A stretch of DNA of 64,000 nucleotides from Treponema sp. (GCA_016293495.1 JAEDED010000002.1:62001-126000), one strand, 5' to 3'. Counted from the stretch's first letter, positions 33,497 to 42,389 are shown. A program made the numbers and translations. The notes: generated by a model from the sequence alone, not told the origin.

Positions 33497-35268
33497 ACAG
33501 CTGCCTCCGATACCTGATAGATACGTTCAATTCCACCAAATTCTTCATCAAGCAAAGAATCGATTTCGTTGATCTTATCCATTTCATCATTTTTAATTAA
33601 AGACTTAATACGAGTAATTTTTTCACGGCAGCTTAAAGCAGTTACCTTTGAAAGTGGAGCGCCTGCTTTTACAACTGCAAGAGCTCTGTTATAGAACTTC
33701 ATAATAAGTACGAGAATCTTAATCTGTTTTTCAACACCACAATATGCATCGATATCATCAAATGCATTCTGCTGAAGGAATCCGTTTTTCATCATTTCTG
33801 CAACAACAAGAACAATGCGTTCAGAATCTGGAAGTGCATCAGGTCCGATCAAACGAACAATCTGTTCCAGTTTCTGTTCCTTCTTTAAAAGTTCAAGAGC
33901 TTTATCTCTTACATCAGCCCACTGTGGATTTGTTTTTTCCCACCAGTCTTTTACTTCTTCTGCATATTCTGAATATGAATCAATCCAGCTGATTGCAGGA
34001 TAATGACGTGCATTTGCAAGTTCTCTGTCTAGTGCCCAGAAACAGCGGATGAATCGTTTTGTATGCTGAGTTACAGGTTCTGAGAAGTCGCCTCCCATAG
34101 GAGAAACAGCTCCGATTACAGAAACACTTCCCTCTTTGTTACAAAGTGAAGTAATACGACCAGCACGTTCATAGAACTCTGCAAGGCGTGTCGGTAAGTA
34201 TGCAGGGAATCCTTCTTCGGCCGGCATTTCTTCCATACGGCCAGAAAGTTCACGGAGCGCTTCTGCCCAGCGCGAAGTTGAGTCTGCCATAATTGCAACT
34301 GCCATACCCATGTCGCGGTAATATTCAGCAAGTGTGATTCCGGAATAAAGTGAAACTTCGCGCGCTGCAACCGGCATGTTTGATGTGTTTGCGATAAGGA
34401 TTGTACGTTCCATCAATGATCGGCCTGTACGTGGGTCGATAAGTTCAGGGAACTCTGTAAGAACATCAGTCATTTCGTTTCCTCGTTCACCACATCCGAT
34501 ATAAATAATAAGATCTGCATCACACCATTTTGCAACGGCATGCTGAGTCATTGTCTTTCCTGTTCCAAAACCTCCAGGGATTGCAGCTGTTCCTCCTTTT
34601 GACAATGGGAAGAATACGTCGATGACGCGCTGTCCTGTAAGAAGAGGTTCTGTTACACCAAGCTTTGCAGCGTATGGACGAGGTTTACGAATAGGCCAGT
34701 TCTGAGAAAGTTTGATTTCTTCATCGAGTTCAGTTGTGGCAATAACTTCGTCTACTGTGTAGGAACCATTCCCTTTAAAAGACTTTAATGTTTTACCTTT
34801 AATATATGGAGGAACCATGATGGCATGAACAACAGATTCAGTTTCTTTAACTGTTCCCAGTACCATACCGATTTTGATTGCCGAACCTTCAGCAATACCA
34901 TCAGTTGTAACAAAATCCCATTTTTTTTCTGTATCAATCGGTGTTGTTCTCTGTCCCGGCAAAAGGAAAGAACCTTTGTCTTCGAACATTGCCTTGAGCG
35001 GACGCTGAATACCGTCATAGATTGTACCGACAAGACCAGGACCGAGTTTAAGAGACAATGGAGCTTCTGTACATTCAACGTCTTCTCCAATCTGCATACC
35101 GGTATCATCTTCATAAACCTGAATTACGGCTTTGCCTTCATTCTGGCGGATGATTTCACCAATAAGTTTATTTTTTCCTACATTAACTACATCGTAAAGA
35201 CCACAGCCTTCAAGGCCGTCAGCGTAAACGATAGGACCTGCGATGCGTGTAATTTTACCGTGAATCAT
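33493..35268 (-). CDS. atpA: V-type ATP synthase catalytic subunit A
   Basis: A 591-residue catalytic subunit A. The P-loop is IPGGFGTGKTMTQ (the family more often has GPFGSGKT), the Walker B and catalytic regions include YIGCGERGNEMTDVL and AIMADSTSRWAEALREISG-like residues (here LSGR), and the A-specific insert lies between about residues 115 and 185. It hydrolyses or makes ATP coupled to ion flow. Its start overlaps the subunit E stop by four bases. Length and motifs are typical for bacterial V/A-type enzymes. Confidence 0.97.
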   Translation of the reverse strand: MIHGKITRIAGPIVYADGLEGCGLYDVVNVGKNKLIGEIIRQNEGKAVIQVYEDDTGMQIGEDVECTEAPLSLKLGPGLVGTIYDGIQRPLKAMFEDKGSFLLPGQRTTPIDTEKKWDFVTTDGIAEGSAIKIGMVLGTVKETESVVHAIMVPPYIKGKTLKSFKGNGSYTVDEVIATTELDEEIKLSQNWPIRKPRPYAAKLGVTEPLLTGQRVIDVFFPLSKGGTAAIPGGFGTGKTMTQHAVAKWCDADLIIYIGCGERGNEMTDVLTEFPELIDPRTGRSLMERTILIANTSNMPVAAREVSLYSGITLAEYYRDMGMAVAIMADSTSRWAEALRELSGRMEEMPAEEGFPAYLPTRLAEFYERAGRITSLCNKEGSVSVIGAVSPMGGDFSEPVTQHTKRFIRCFWALDRELANARHYPAISWIDSYSEYAEEVKDWWEKTNPQWADVRDKALELLKKEQKLEQIVRLIGPDALPDSERIVLVVAEMMKNGFLQQNAFDDIDAYCGVEKQIKILVLIMKFYNRALAVVKAGAPLSKVTALSCREKITRIKSLIKNDEMDKINEIDSLLDEEFGGIERIYQVSEAAV

Positions 35269-35897
35269 TCAGGAAGCCTCCCGCCAAACAAAGTTACTGC
35301 TAATTCATTTCTGTATTTATCAATTAATTCAGTGATTACTTCTTCAAGAGTAAGACGGATTTTTACAGCCTTATCATCTGAAACAAGAATTACACCTTCG
35401 TGAATTTCAATTCCATCAACTGCTTCTTCACCTGATTTTGCAAAATCAACAGAAAAACAGTTATTGATTTTTACTTTGCTACTCAAAGTGTTTTTTACAA
35501 AGTTTGTATCAAAGCCATAAACCTGAGCATCAAATGTTTTTTCAGAAACAAGATCTGTAAAACGGTTCAAAAGAGATGCAGCCATCTCAAATCTTTTTTC
35601 CTGAGAAAGAGTTTTTAAATAATCGTTAATTCCTTCTGCTACAGAAGAACTGATGTAAGACACAAGGAAGCGTGATTTTTCAAGAGACAAACTTGAATCA
35701 AGATCTTTTTTAACCTCATCAGCCTTGCAGTCAAAATAAGCTTCTTTTTCTTTCTTTGCTTCTTCAAGGCGTGACTCAACCTGCGCCAGAATCTGGTCAC
35801 ACTGAGTATCAGCATTTCTTAAAATCTTTTCAGCCTTTTTTCTTGCGTCATTCTGAATTTCTTTATCAAGGATGTCCGTAGATCTAAGTTCTTCCAT
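35265..35897 (-). CDS. atpE: V-type ATP synthase subunit E
   Basis: A 210-residue peripheral-stalk subunit. The N-terminal half is a long charged helix (NDARKKAEKILRNADTQCDQILAQVESRLEEAKKEKEAY), and the C-terminal half is a globular domain with EIHEGVILVSDDKAVKIRLTLEEVI, the family's ending. It pairs with the G/H-like coiled coil (gene at 39697-40008) to form the stator stalk. It overlaps the subunit A start by four bases and sits 23 bases after subunit F. Sequence is divergent, as usual for E, but position and architecture agree. Confidence 0.88.
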   Translation of the reverse strand: MEELRSTDILDKEIQNDARKKAEKILRNADTQCDQILAQVESRLEEAKKEKEAYFDCKADEVKKDLDSSLSLEKSRFLVSYISSSVAEGINDYLKTLSQEKRFEMAASLLNRFTDLVSEKTFDAQVYGFDTNFVKNTLSSKVKINNCFSVDFAKSGEEAVDGIEIHEGVILVSDDKAVKIRLTLEEVITELIDKYRNELAVTLFGGRLPE

Positions 35898-35920
35898 ATA
35901 TTTTTCCTTAACGCTAAATG

Positions 35921-36256
35921 CTAAACATGAATTCCTACAGCTTCACGAATTGAATCTGTAAGAGATTTCTTTCCACTGACTTTTCCCTGGAGTCCGGGAA
36001 TTTCTACGATAAGCGGAAACTTTCCCTGCATCTGCCATTCACTGACTTCTTCTTCGAGCATGACAGAAACATCTTCAGTTAAAATGAGAATCTTGGGAAT
36101 GTCTGAACTTATCGGAGCAGAAACCATTCCGCTTCTGCCTGTAACCTTGTTAAAGGCATCAAGGGCCTGACTGCGGTTTGACGCATAAGTTCCCTTAACA
36201 CCAACAAGTGCAAAAGCGAGAACGAGTTCACGCTCGCCAATAATATAATATTCCAA
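35921..36256 (-). CDS. atpF: V-type ATP synthase subunit F
   Basis: A 111-residue small central-stalk subunit. MEYYIIGERELVLAFALVGVKG is the typical F start, followed by ILILTEDVSVMLEEEV and LIVEIPGLQG, the conserved central and C-terminal strands. It binds subunit D in the rotor. It lies 20 bases downstream of subunit K and upstream of E. The gene order K-F-E-A-B-D matches the rotor/stator cluster logic of V/A-type operons. Confidence 0.9.
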   Translation of the reverse strand: MEYYIIGERELVLAFALVGVKGTYASNRSQALDAFNKVTGRSGMVSAPISSDIPKILILTEDVSVMLEEEVSEWQMQGKFPLIVEIPGLQGKVSGKKSLTDSIREAVGIHV

Positions 36257-36276
36257 ATTCGAACCTTAAGTTTTAA

Positions 36277-36621
36277 TTAAAGAATAATAATCAAAAGTGC
36301 AACAAGGAATCCCCAGAGACAGATACCTTCAGCAAGACCTACGAATGGAAGAGCCTTACCAGAAAGTTCAGCGTTTTCACTCATAGCACCCATAGCTGCA
36401 GCACCAATTTTTCCTACTGCCATACCACCAGCGATACATGCAATACCTACTGCGATACCTGCAGCAATGTACTTGATTGACTGTGAGTTGTCAGCTGCAG
36501 GAGCCTGCTGTTCTACCTGAGTTTCAGATGCAACTTCTGGAGCTGCTGATTCCTGAGCGAACATTCCTGCGATTCCGAATACTGCTAACAATGACATTAC
36601 GATAAAAAATTTCTTGTTCAT
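36277..36621 (-). CDS. atpK: V-type ATP synthase rotor-ring subunit K with signal-peptide-like N-terminus
   Basis: A 114-residue proteolipid. After MNKKFFIVMSLLAVFGIAGMFAQ, which looks like a cleavable signal peptide, comes an acidic Ala/Pro/Gln linker (about residues 22-48) and then one two-helix hairpin. The ion-carrying glutamate is in the second helix, in LPFVGLAEGICLWG, and the first helix has the GxGxGxG-like small-residue pattern IAAGIAVGIACIAGGMAVGKIG. I start at 36621 because AAGGAG lies eight bases upstream; an in-frame GTG at 36630 is too close to it. One hairpin rather than two means an F-type-like c-subunit size. Confidence 0.88.
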   Translation of the reverse strand: MNKKFFIVMSLLAVFGIAGMFAQESAAPEVASETQVEQQAPAADNSQSIKYIAAGIAVGIACIAGGMAVGKIGAAAMGAMSENAELSGKALPFVGLAEGICLWGFLVALLIIIL

Positions 36622-36673
36622 ATTGAACACTCCTTATTTTGGTTTGTCAGACGAAAGCCTGACTCTTATTTAT

Positions 36674-38662
36674 CTATTTGAATTCAGGTGTTGAAGTAAA
36701 CTCAAACGGTTTAAACTCGCGACCTGTTTCATTAAAGAACTTAGAGAAGAATTCGTAATACTGCAAACGGATAACCTGAATTGCTACGATCATTCCTTCA
36801 AGAACGATTACGATTACGTTTCCGATAATTGAAATTGCAACACCGCCAAGAGCCGGCGCAATTTCGCTCATTGATGCAATGATGTAACCCAATACTGCAT
36901 GGGCAAGAGCAAATGCACCAACACGAAGGAAGCTTACTGTGTTAGACATATAACCAGAAAGAACTTCAATCAATTCAACTACACCACCAATGATTGCTGC
37001 TCCCAATCCGTTTTCGAGAACAGGATGTTCACCGTCAACAAGACGTTCAAAAGGTTCACCGAATGCGGCAAAGAACAATGTTATGCCGATGACAATCCAG
37101 TCGTACATCTGTGGTGCAATTCCAAAAAGGAATACGCGAACAACAAAAAAGATTACATACCAGAAGAAACATGCACCGAAAACTCCGTACTTTCCGAAAA
37201 ATGCTTTTCCGTAATGCTTGCGAGAAAAATTATTGATAATGTTCAAAATCAAACCTGTTGAGTTAATGATAAATCCAACTGCAACAGAGAAACCGAAGAA
37301 CTTGAACATATTCAAAATTGATTCAGGACTTGAACTTGGCATCATGTGAAGAATGTGGTCACGTGGTTCACCAAAGAGACCTGTAATGAATCTTGAAACA
37401 GGAATAAGAAGTGTTTCGTTTGCGAAGAACTCACCGGTAAGAATACCCATTATCATACTTGTAATACCGATAGCCATAAAAATCGGAGCAAACTTATTCC
37501 AACCACCGACTTTAATAACTTTACATGCCATAAGAATTCCTGCGATTAGGAATACAAGTCCCTGACCTGCATCACCGAACATGATACCGAAGAGAATTGT
37601 AAAGAAAGTTGCAACGAATGGTGTCGGGTCAACTGTTCCATAAACTGGAGAACCGTAAGAGAAAATCATTCTCTTGAATGAAGAAACAAATTTTCCGTGT
37701 TTCAATTCTACAGGAACCTGTTCGTGCCCGTTAACAACACTTGGAACTTCTTCAGGTTTATATTTTCTTACTACAATTCTCTTTTCTGTAAGATGGTCAA
37801 GATGCTTGATTACATCGTCAGCATCAACAAGCGGAAGCCATCCTGTAATTCTGTAAACAAGCTTTGTCGACTCAAGTTTATATTCTGTTGCACGAACCTG
37901 ACTGGCAAGAGAAAGTTTTCCGAGCAAAGAATAAATTGAATCTTTATGTGTGTCAGCAAAATTTTTTCTCTGTTTTACTAAAGCTTCAAGTTTTTTATCT
38001 GATTCTTTTTTCTGCACTTTAAGGGAATCGAGAACGTCATCAGGAATTCCTTTAAAGTCCTGTGGAATTTCCATGTTAACAAAATTGTATTTTTTCAATT
38101 CTGTATCGAGCGCAAATCTTCCCTTTTTAGAACTTGCAGCAAGAATGCGAGATTTGTCATTACCGAGGGGAAGAACAATTGCACGGTTACCGACATCAAA
38201 TTTAAGTTCATCAAAAACTGCAGGATCAATTTTTCCGATACGAAGTGTAAGAAAAGAAAGATGTTCAAGTTCTGAATAAGAAGCCTTGAGATTTGAGAAA
38301 GCCTGTGCTTCGTCAAATGCTTCTGTAATTTTCTTATTAGTTTCATGCTCTTCAGCATCCTGTTCCTGAAGCTCAGTTAGTGCTTTGATGATATTTTCTG
38401 CTTCATCAAAATCAGAAGCTTCAGGAAGATCGAACTTTGCAATATTGCCGTCAAACTCTTTGAGAGTAAGGTATGCTCTTACCTGATCAAGACGACGGTA
38501 CAAATCAAGTTCCTGATTTATAATGTCCTTTGATTTATCAGATTCGTCAAAATCTGACTGAAACTGAAAGCATCCTTTTCTTCCTAAATATGAAAGTACT
38601 TTTGAGATGTCCTGCTTGAGAACTATAAGTTCAACAAGTCGCATTGGAGTTGTTCTTGCCAT
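36674..38662 (-). CDS. atpI: V-type ATP synthase subunit I (a-subunit-like)
   Basis: A 662-residue stator membrane subunit. Residues 1 to about 330 are a cytoplasmic coiled-coil arm (TPMRLVELIVLKQDISKVLSYLGRKG start). The C-terminal half holds about seven or eight membrane helices beginning YGTVDPTPFVATFFTILFGIMFGDAGQG, a family signature. The essential arginine that faces the rotor ring is likely in TVSFLRVGAFALAHA. It forms the ion half-channels with K. It lies 43 bases upstream of K and 21 bases downstream of the C-like gene. Confidence 0.96.
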   Translation of the reverse strand: MARTTPMRLVELIVLKQDISKVLSYLGRKGCFQFQSDFDESDKSKDIINQELDLYRRLDQVRAYLTLKEFDGNIAKFDLPEASDFDEAENIIKALTELQEQDAEEHETNKKITEAFDEAQAFSNLKASYSELEHLSFLTLRIGKIDPAVFDELKFDVGNRAIVLPLGNDKSRILAASSKKGRFALDTELKKYNFVNMEIPQDFKGIPDDVLDSLKVQKKESDKKLEALVKQRKNFADTHKDSIYSLLGKLSLASQVRATEYKLESTKLVYRITGWLPLVDADDVIKHLDHLTEKRIVVRKYKPEEVPSVVNGHEQVPVELKHGKFVSSFKRMIFSYGSPVYGTVDPTPFVATFFTILFGIMFGDAGQGLVFLIAGILMACKVIKVGGWNKFAPIFMAIGITSMIMGILTGEFFANETLLIPVSRFITGLFGEPRDHILHMMPSSSPESILNMFKFFGFSVAVGFIINSTGLILNIINNFSRKHYGKAFFGKYGVFGACFFWYVIFFVVRVFLFGIAPQMYDWIVIGITLFFAAFGEPFERLVDGEHPVLENGLGAAIIGGVVELIEVLSGYMSNTVSFLRVGAFALAHAVLGYIIASMSEIAPALGGVAISIIGNVIVIVLEGMIVAIQVIRLQYYEFFSKFFNETGREFKPFEFTSTPEFK

Positions 38663-38683
38663 ATCTATCTCCTATTCTCTTTG

Positions 38684-39688
38684 TTAGCCTATATTTCTAA
38701 TCATCTGTTCCTGATCAATATTCAGACGGATAGATTCAACAGCCTTTCTGATATTGTCAAGTTCATCACGTTTTATAAAGAACCAGGTAATCATTACCAT
38801 CGCTGTAAAAGGATTCTTGTGGAATTCTCTTCTCATCGAAGCTGAGAATTCTTTCTGGACTTTTGTCTCAAAATATGAAGGATCAAGCTTCCAGAATTTT
38901 GAATCATCCTTGCCATTAAGTAATTTTACATACTTCCATTTTGCCCAGTCATCAAAAGAATCAATTTTAAAATCAAGAATCATTAATGCTTCACTGGCAA
39001 ATTTATCAGTACTGGGCTTTGCATCATCAAGGTAAATTAAATGCTCTTTAATCTTTTCAGAGTCCATGTTATAGAAAACCTTAAGACGCATTGCCCATGT
39101 TATATTCATAAATGAATAACGTTTTGCAATAATATTTTCTGCAACCTGTCTTTCAGAAGACGGAAGTTTCTGAACTGAAGTCCAGATTTTTTTAATAAAC
39201 TGAGTGTCAACTTTATTAGCAAAAATATTTTCTTCTTCCAGTGAAGGAATTTTATCAAACCATGAAAGTTCTGTTCCTTCAGTCATTTTTGCAATGTCAG
39301 GCCATTTTTCGTATTTTAAAATATTGAAAGGTTTTATTTTCTGAAAATCTTCTTTACTGCTATTTTGTGCGGCGAGTTTTCCTGCGGCATTTTTTATATT
39401 TTCGTAATCAAACCACTGAAGGAGATCAAGAAGAATCTGGTCTGGTTTTGAATATGCTTTTACGAGATTTGAATATTCATCAATGAATTTCTGAGAGGCT
39501 TTTTTTTCAATTTCCTGAGCGAGTAAAGTTTGCGGAACGGCAGGAACTTCATCTGTAAATAAAAGATTCCAGAGTTCCTGAAGTGATTTTGCACTGAAAA
39601 GATTTACAGTTCGTGAACCGGTAAAAGATTTTGAGAGCATTCCACTTGCTTTAGCATAAACGTAACAAGATGCACCAGAACGATCCAT
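38684..39688 (-). CDS. V-type ATP synthase subunit C-like protein
   Basis: A 334-residue all-helical protein lying between the stalk coiled coil and subunit I, where V/A-type operons carry subunit C (AC39/d family), the socket that joins the rotor shaft to the K ring. Pattern support: an N-terminal YAKASGMLSKSFTGSR with the conserved Y-x-x-A-x-x-x-x-x-x-x segment, and a later NITWAMRLKVFYNM, matching the family N-x-x-x-x-x-R-x-K motif. Overall similarity is weak, so the assignment leans on position and helical content. The start codon lies 8 bases after the upstream gene's stop. Confidence 0.72.
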   Translation of the reverse strand: MDRSGASCYVYAKASGMLSKSFTGSRTVNLFSAKSLQELWNLLFTDEVPAVPQTLLAQEIEKKASQKFIDEYSNLVKAYSKPDQILLDLLQWFDYENIKNAAGKLAAQNSSKEDFQKIKPFNILKYEKWPDIAKMTEGTELSWFDKIPSLEEENIFANKVDTQFIKKIWTSVQKLPSSERQVAENIIAKRYSFMNITWAMRLKVFYNMDSEKIKEHLIYLDDAKPSTDKFASEALMILDFKIDSFDDWAKWKYVKLLNGKDDSKFWKLDPSYFETKVQKEFSASMRREFHKNPFTAMVMITWFFIKRDELDNIRKAVESIRLNIDQEQMIRNIG

Positions 39689-39696
39689 AACGTTAC

Positions 39697-40008
39697 CTAT
39701 GCCTTAGACAAAGTGCTGTTCAAGAACGAATTGAATGCATTTACATCTTTTTCGGATTTGACGATTTTGTTTTTATAAGATTCAATTTCGTTGTTATGTT
39801 CTGTTTCGTAAGACTTGATTTTTTCGTTGTACTGCTTTTCGAGTACTTCAACTGTTTCGCGGTATTTTGAATAGAAGATTTCGTCAGCCTTTGCTTTGGC
39901 TGCTAAGATTTTTTTATTTGATTCAATTTGAGCATCATCGATAAGTGCAGATGCCTGACTCTCAACTTCGAGCAAATGACTGATAACATTAACTTCGTTT
40001 TCTGCCAT
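39697..40008 (-). CDS. V-type ATPase stalk coiled-coil subunit (G/H-like)
   Basis: A 103-residue, almost entirely coiled-coil protein: heptad-like charged sequence from VISHLLEVESQASALIDDAQIESNKK through KQYNEKIKSYETEHNNEIESYKNKI. It heads the V-ATPase cluster, where the G/H peripheral-stalk subunit is expected; it would pair with subunit E. AAGGAG precedes the ATG well. No promoter is evident in the 38 bases after ptsN, so the V-ATPase operon is probably driven from upstream of secG. Identity rests on architecture and position. Confidence 0.75.
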   Translation of the reverse strand: MAENEVNVISHLLEVESQASALIDDAQIESNKKILAAKAKADEIFYSKYRETVEVLEKQYNEKIKSYETEHNNEIESYKNKIVKSEKDVNAFNSFLNSTLSKA

Positions 40009-40046
40009 TTTCTTACTCCTTTTATCTGGATGCGCAGGGAGTTGAT

Positions 40047-40505
40047 TTACAAGCTCTCTTCTGCCTGGACAATAGCCTGAACTACCTGAGCCCCGGAATT
40101 TTTGTCCATTAGACTTTTATAAAAATCAGGCACACCAAAAACAAATGCTAACTCCTGCATAATATTCAGATGCGCTGCCGTATCATTAGCCGGAAAAAGT
40201 AACATAAATACAATATGTACCGGTTTTCCATCAAGGGCTTCGTAATCGATTCCCTCTTTACTGATTCCTACTGCACAAATTGGTTTTTTAATTTTTTGAT
40301 TTATAGCATGAGGAACTGCTATACCGGGAACAACTCCTGTTGTCATTTTCGCTTCTCGCTGAAGCAATGAATCTAATACTTCAGCCCGGTCTAAACCTGG
40401 ACACTGTGCGACAAGAACTTCAGTCATTTCTTCAAAAAGTTCTTCTTTGTCTTCACTTTCCAGATTTACCCTTACAGCTTTCGGCTTTAACAATTCCTGC
40501 AGCAT
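40047..40505 (-). CDS. ptsN: PTS EIIA-Ntr-like protein
   Basis: A 152-residue PTS IIA domain of the nitrogen/fructose type. The phosphorylated His is in VVPGIAVPHAI, and GVPDFYKSLMDKN near the end is conserved. Such proteins take phosphate from a PTS chain and act as regulators of ion transport and metabolism rather than sugar uptake; treponemes commonly have IIA-Ntr/HPr proteins without sugar permeases. No PTS membrane component is near. It sits 20 bases after secG and 38 bases before the V-ATPase cluster, apparently in one transcript. Confidence 0.9.
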   Translation of the reverse strand: MLQELLKPKAVRVNLESEDKEELFEEMTEVLVAQCPGLDRAEVLDSLLQREAKMTTGVVPGIAVPHAINQKIKKPICAVGISKEGIDYEALDGKPVHIVFMLLFPANDTAAHLNIMQELAFVFGVPDFYKSLMDKNSGAQVVQAIVQAEESL

Positions 40506-40525
40506 AATATTTACAACTAATTAAA

Positions 40526-40891
40526 TTAGTTTGCAGCTTCTCCCATAGAAGATTCTGCATTTGGTTCGCTTTCTGCTTTTACATCATTTACTGCATCAAT
40601 AACAGAGCTTGCATCAATTCCGGCACCAGTCTGAACTTCAGTTGTCTGTGAACCGTCAACAAGGTTTGTCTTTTTATTCATGAAAGCAATAGAGAATGCA
40701 GTAATGAAGAAAAGAGCAACAAGAACAAAAGTTGTCTTATTAAGAACACTTGCCGAATGTGAACCGAATGCAGCAGATCCTGCACCTGAAAGCAAACCGC
40801 CAAGTCCACCACCTTCATCATTCTGGATAAGAACGAGAAGAACAAGCAAAACACAAATAATTGCAAATAAAACGATAAGAGCAACTTTCAT
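40526..40891 (-). CDS. secG: Preprotein translocase subunit SecG
   Basis: A 121-residue SecG. Two membrane helices (VALIVLFAIICVLLVLLVLIQ and TTFVLVALFFITAFSIAFM) flank the conserved cytoplasmic loop GGGLGGLLSGAGSAAFGS. It assists SecYE in protein export. A longer acidic Ser/Ala/Glu tail follows the second helix. GGAG lies 10 bases before the ATG. A promoter sits about 55 bases upstream and is the only good one before the V-ATPase genes, so secG probably leads that operon. Confidence 0.95.
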   Translation of the reverse strand: MKVALIVLFAIICVLLVLLVLIQNDEGGGLGGLLSGAGSAAFGSHSASVLNKTTFVLVALFFITAFSIAFMNKKTNLVDGSQTTEVQTGAGIDASSVIDAVNDVKAESEPNAESSMGEAAN

Positions 40892-40953
40892 AATAATAAC
40901 ACTCCAAAAGGGCCTTTATTTTCTAGCCCCGTAATTAATTTCAAATTTTTCTT

Positions 40954-40982
40954 ATAATAATCAATAAAAGAATTGTAGTCAA
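40954..40982 (-). promoter_or_regulatory. Promoter of secG-ptsN-V-ATPase operon
   Basis: Minus strand TTGACT (40977-40982), 17-base spacer, TATTAT (40954-40959). Confidence 0.6.
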
Positions 40983-41044
40983 TAATAGGGACTTTCTGGA
41001 AATTCCCGCAAAAAAAGACTTAATTCAGAAAATTATTTTCTATA

Positions 41045-41072
41045 TATAATCATATATATGAATATGATTATA
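41045..41072 (-). terminator. AT-rich hairpin after the GH5 gene
   Basis: A perfect 11-base inverted repeat, TATAATCATAT (41045-41055) with ATATGATTATA (41062-41072), lies 8 bases after the GH5 stop codon. It lacks GC content and a clean U-run on the minus strand, so it may stabilise the 3' end rather than terminate. Confidence 0.4.
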
Positions 41073-41079
41073 TTTTTGA

Positions 41080-42126
41080 TTATTTAATTTCGTTTCTAAG
41101 GATCTGTCTGAGGAATTTTCCTGCTTTTGAAAGATCGCTGTCTTTCCAGTGACCTTTAGCATCACGGTCTTTGTTATAAGCAAGAACACCTGAATCTTCA
41201 CCTTTATTGTTAACAGACCAGTTAGCCCATGAGATGTTGTTCTTTTTCATGAATTTAACCCATTCAAGAGTTTCTTCTTCAAACACACCGCCGTCACCGC
41301 TGGCTTTTGTACAACCCCATTCTGTAATAAATACAGGAAGTCCTGCATCGATTGCCTTCTGTACACCTTTTCTTGATTCTTTTCCGTGAGAACCGGCATA
41401 GAAGTGGTATGTATACATAATGTTCTTATATTCTGTGATAGGATCTTCAAGAGCAGCAGCAAGGTTTGAGCTCCAGATTGGTGTTCCTACTACAATAATG
41501 TTGTCCGGGTCATTTGCACGGATTGCGGCAATTACTTCTTCTGCATAAGGCTTGATGTTATCTTTCCAGGTTACGTTTTCGCCGTTTGGTTCATTACAGA
41601 TTTCGTAAATGATATTTGCTTTGTCACCATATGTCTTTGAAATATCTGTAAAGAATTCAATAGCTTGCTCTTTGTAAAGCAAAGGATCTTTTTCGCCGAT
41701 TACGTGCCAGTCAACGAGAATATACATTCCGTTTTTGATACATGATTCGATTGAAGTAATCATTTTTTCGCCAAGAACAGGGTTTCCGATATATCCGCCC
41801 TGTACTGTATACAACGCTGCACGCCAGAGCTGGCAGTTCCAGTCATCACGAAGCCATGTAATTACATCGTCGTTGGCAAATTTTCCATACCACTGAAGTC
41901 CATGTGAACTCATACCGCGAAGCTGAACAGGATTTCCGTTCTGGTCACAAATATCAGTTCCGATTACCTGAAGGTTTCCGTAGCGTTCAACTACAGTTTT
42001 TCCGTCTTCAATGGCAAGATGAGTATCATTCTTATATTTATCTTCTTTTCCACAGCTTACAAAAGAAGCTGCAGCTGTCAATAAAACAGCCATCACTGCG
42101 ATTTTAGAAATAATCGATTTTTTCAT
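41080..42126 (-). CDS. GH5-family endoglucanase-like lipoprotein
   Basis: A 348-residue exported glycoside hydrolase. The signal peptide ends in SFVSC, a lipobox. The GH5 active site is readable: acid/base Glu in YEICNEPNGENV, His in MYTYHFYAGSHG, and nucleophile Glu in VFITEWGC. QLRGMSSHGLQW near the start is also characteristic of cellulases. It should cut beta-1,4-glucan or a related polymer at the cell surface, consistent with a plant-fibre habitat. The start at 42126 is preceded by AGGTGG; an in-frame GTG at 42135 lies inside that site. Own promoter upstream. Confidence 0.93.
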   Translation of the reverse strand: MKKSIISKIAVMAVLLTAAASFVSCGKEDKYKNDTHLAIEDGKTVVERYGNLQVIGTDICDQNGNPVQLRGMSSHGLQWYGKFANDDVITWLRDDWNCQLWRAALYTVQGGYIGNPVLGEKMITSIESCIKNGMYILVDWHVIGEKDPLLYKEQAIEFFTDISKTYGDKANIIYEICNEPNGENVTWKDNIKPYAEEVIAAIRANDPDNIIVVGTPIWSSNLAAALEDPITEYKNIMYTYHFYAGSHGKESRKGVQKAIDAGLPVFITEWGCTKASGDGGVFEEETLEWVKFMKKNNISWANWSVNNKGEDSGVLAYNKDRDAKGHWKDSDLSKAGKFLRQILRNEIK

Positions 42127-42164
42127 TTTTTCCACCTAAAAAATATTTAATAATAAGTTCTTCT

Positions 42165-42192
42165 ATTTTATCATAACTATTCTATAAATCAA
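42165..42192 (-). promoter_or_regulatory. Promoter of the GH5 gene
   Basis: Minus strand TTGATT (42187-42192), 16-base spacer, TAAAAT (42165-42170). Confidence 0.5.
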
Positions 42193-42225
42193 ATTAAAAA
42201 TTTAAAATAAATTCAAAATAAATAC

Positions 42226-42254
42226 TAGACACAGTTATTTCAATTTGGTATAGT
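42226..42254 (+). promoter_or_regulatory. Promoter of the tRNA-Leu/Gly/Gly cluster
   Basis: TAGACA (42226-42231), 17-base spacer, TATAGT (42249-42254). The start is expected near 42261, 16 bases before tRNA-Leu. Confidence 0.65.
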
Positions 42255-42276
42255 CTTAATTACGAAGTTTCATTAA

Positions 42277-42356
42277 GCGAGAGTGGTGAAACTGGCATAC
42301 ACGCTAGACTTAGGATCTAGTGCTTCGGCTTGAGGGTTCAAGTCCCTCCTCTCGCA
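42277..42356 (+). tRNA. tRNA-Leu(TAG)
   Basis: A class II tRNA of 80 bases with a long variable arm (GTGCTTCGGCTT). Acceptor GCGAGAG (42277-42283) pairs with CTCTCGC (42349-42355), with discriminator A. The anticodon loop CTTAGGA gives TAG. The T loop TTCAAGT is normal. CCA is not encoded. Confidence 0.95.
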
Positions 42357-42389
42357 AGTCCTTCGCTAAGAAGACTTAAAGCAAAATAT

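Noticed and set aside
41026..41042. Small palindrome AGAAAATTATTTTCT after the GH5 gene, considered as an operator
   Set aside because: Pure AT palindromes of this length are expected by chance in such AT-rich spacers and no gene start is near.
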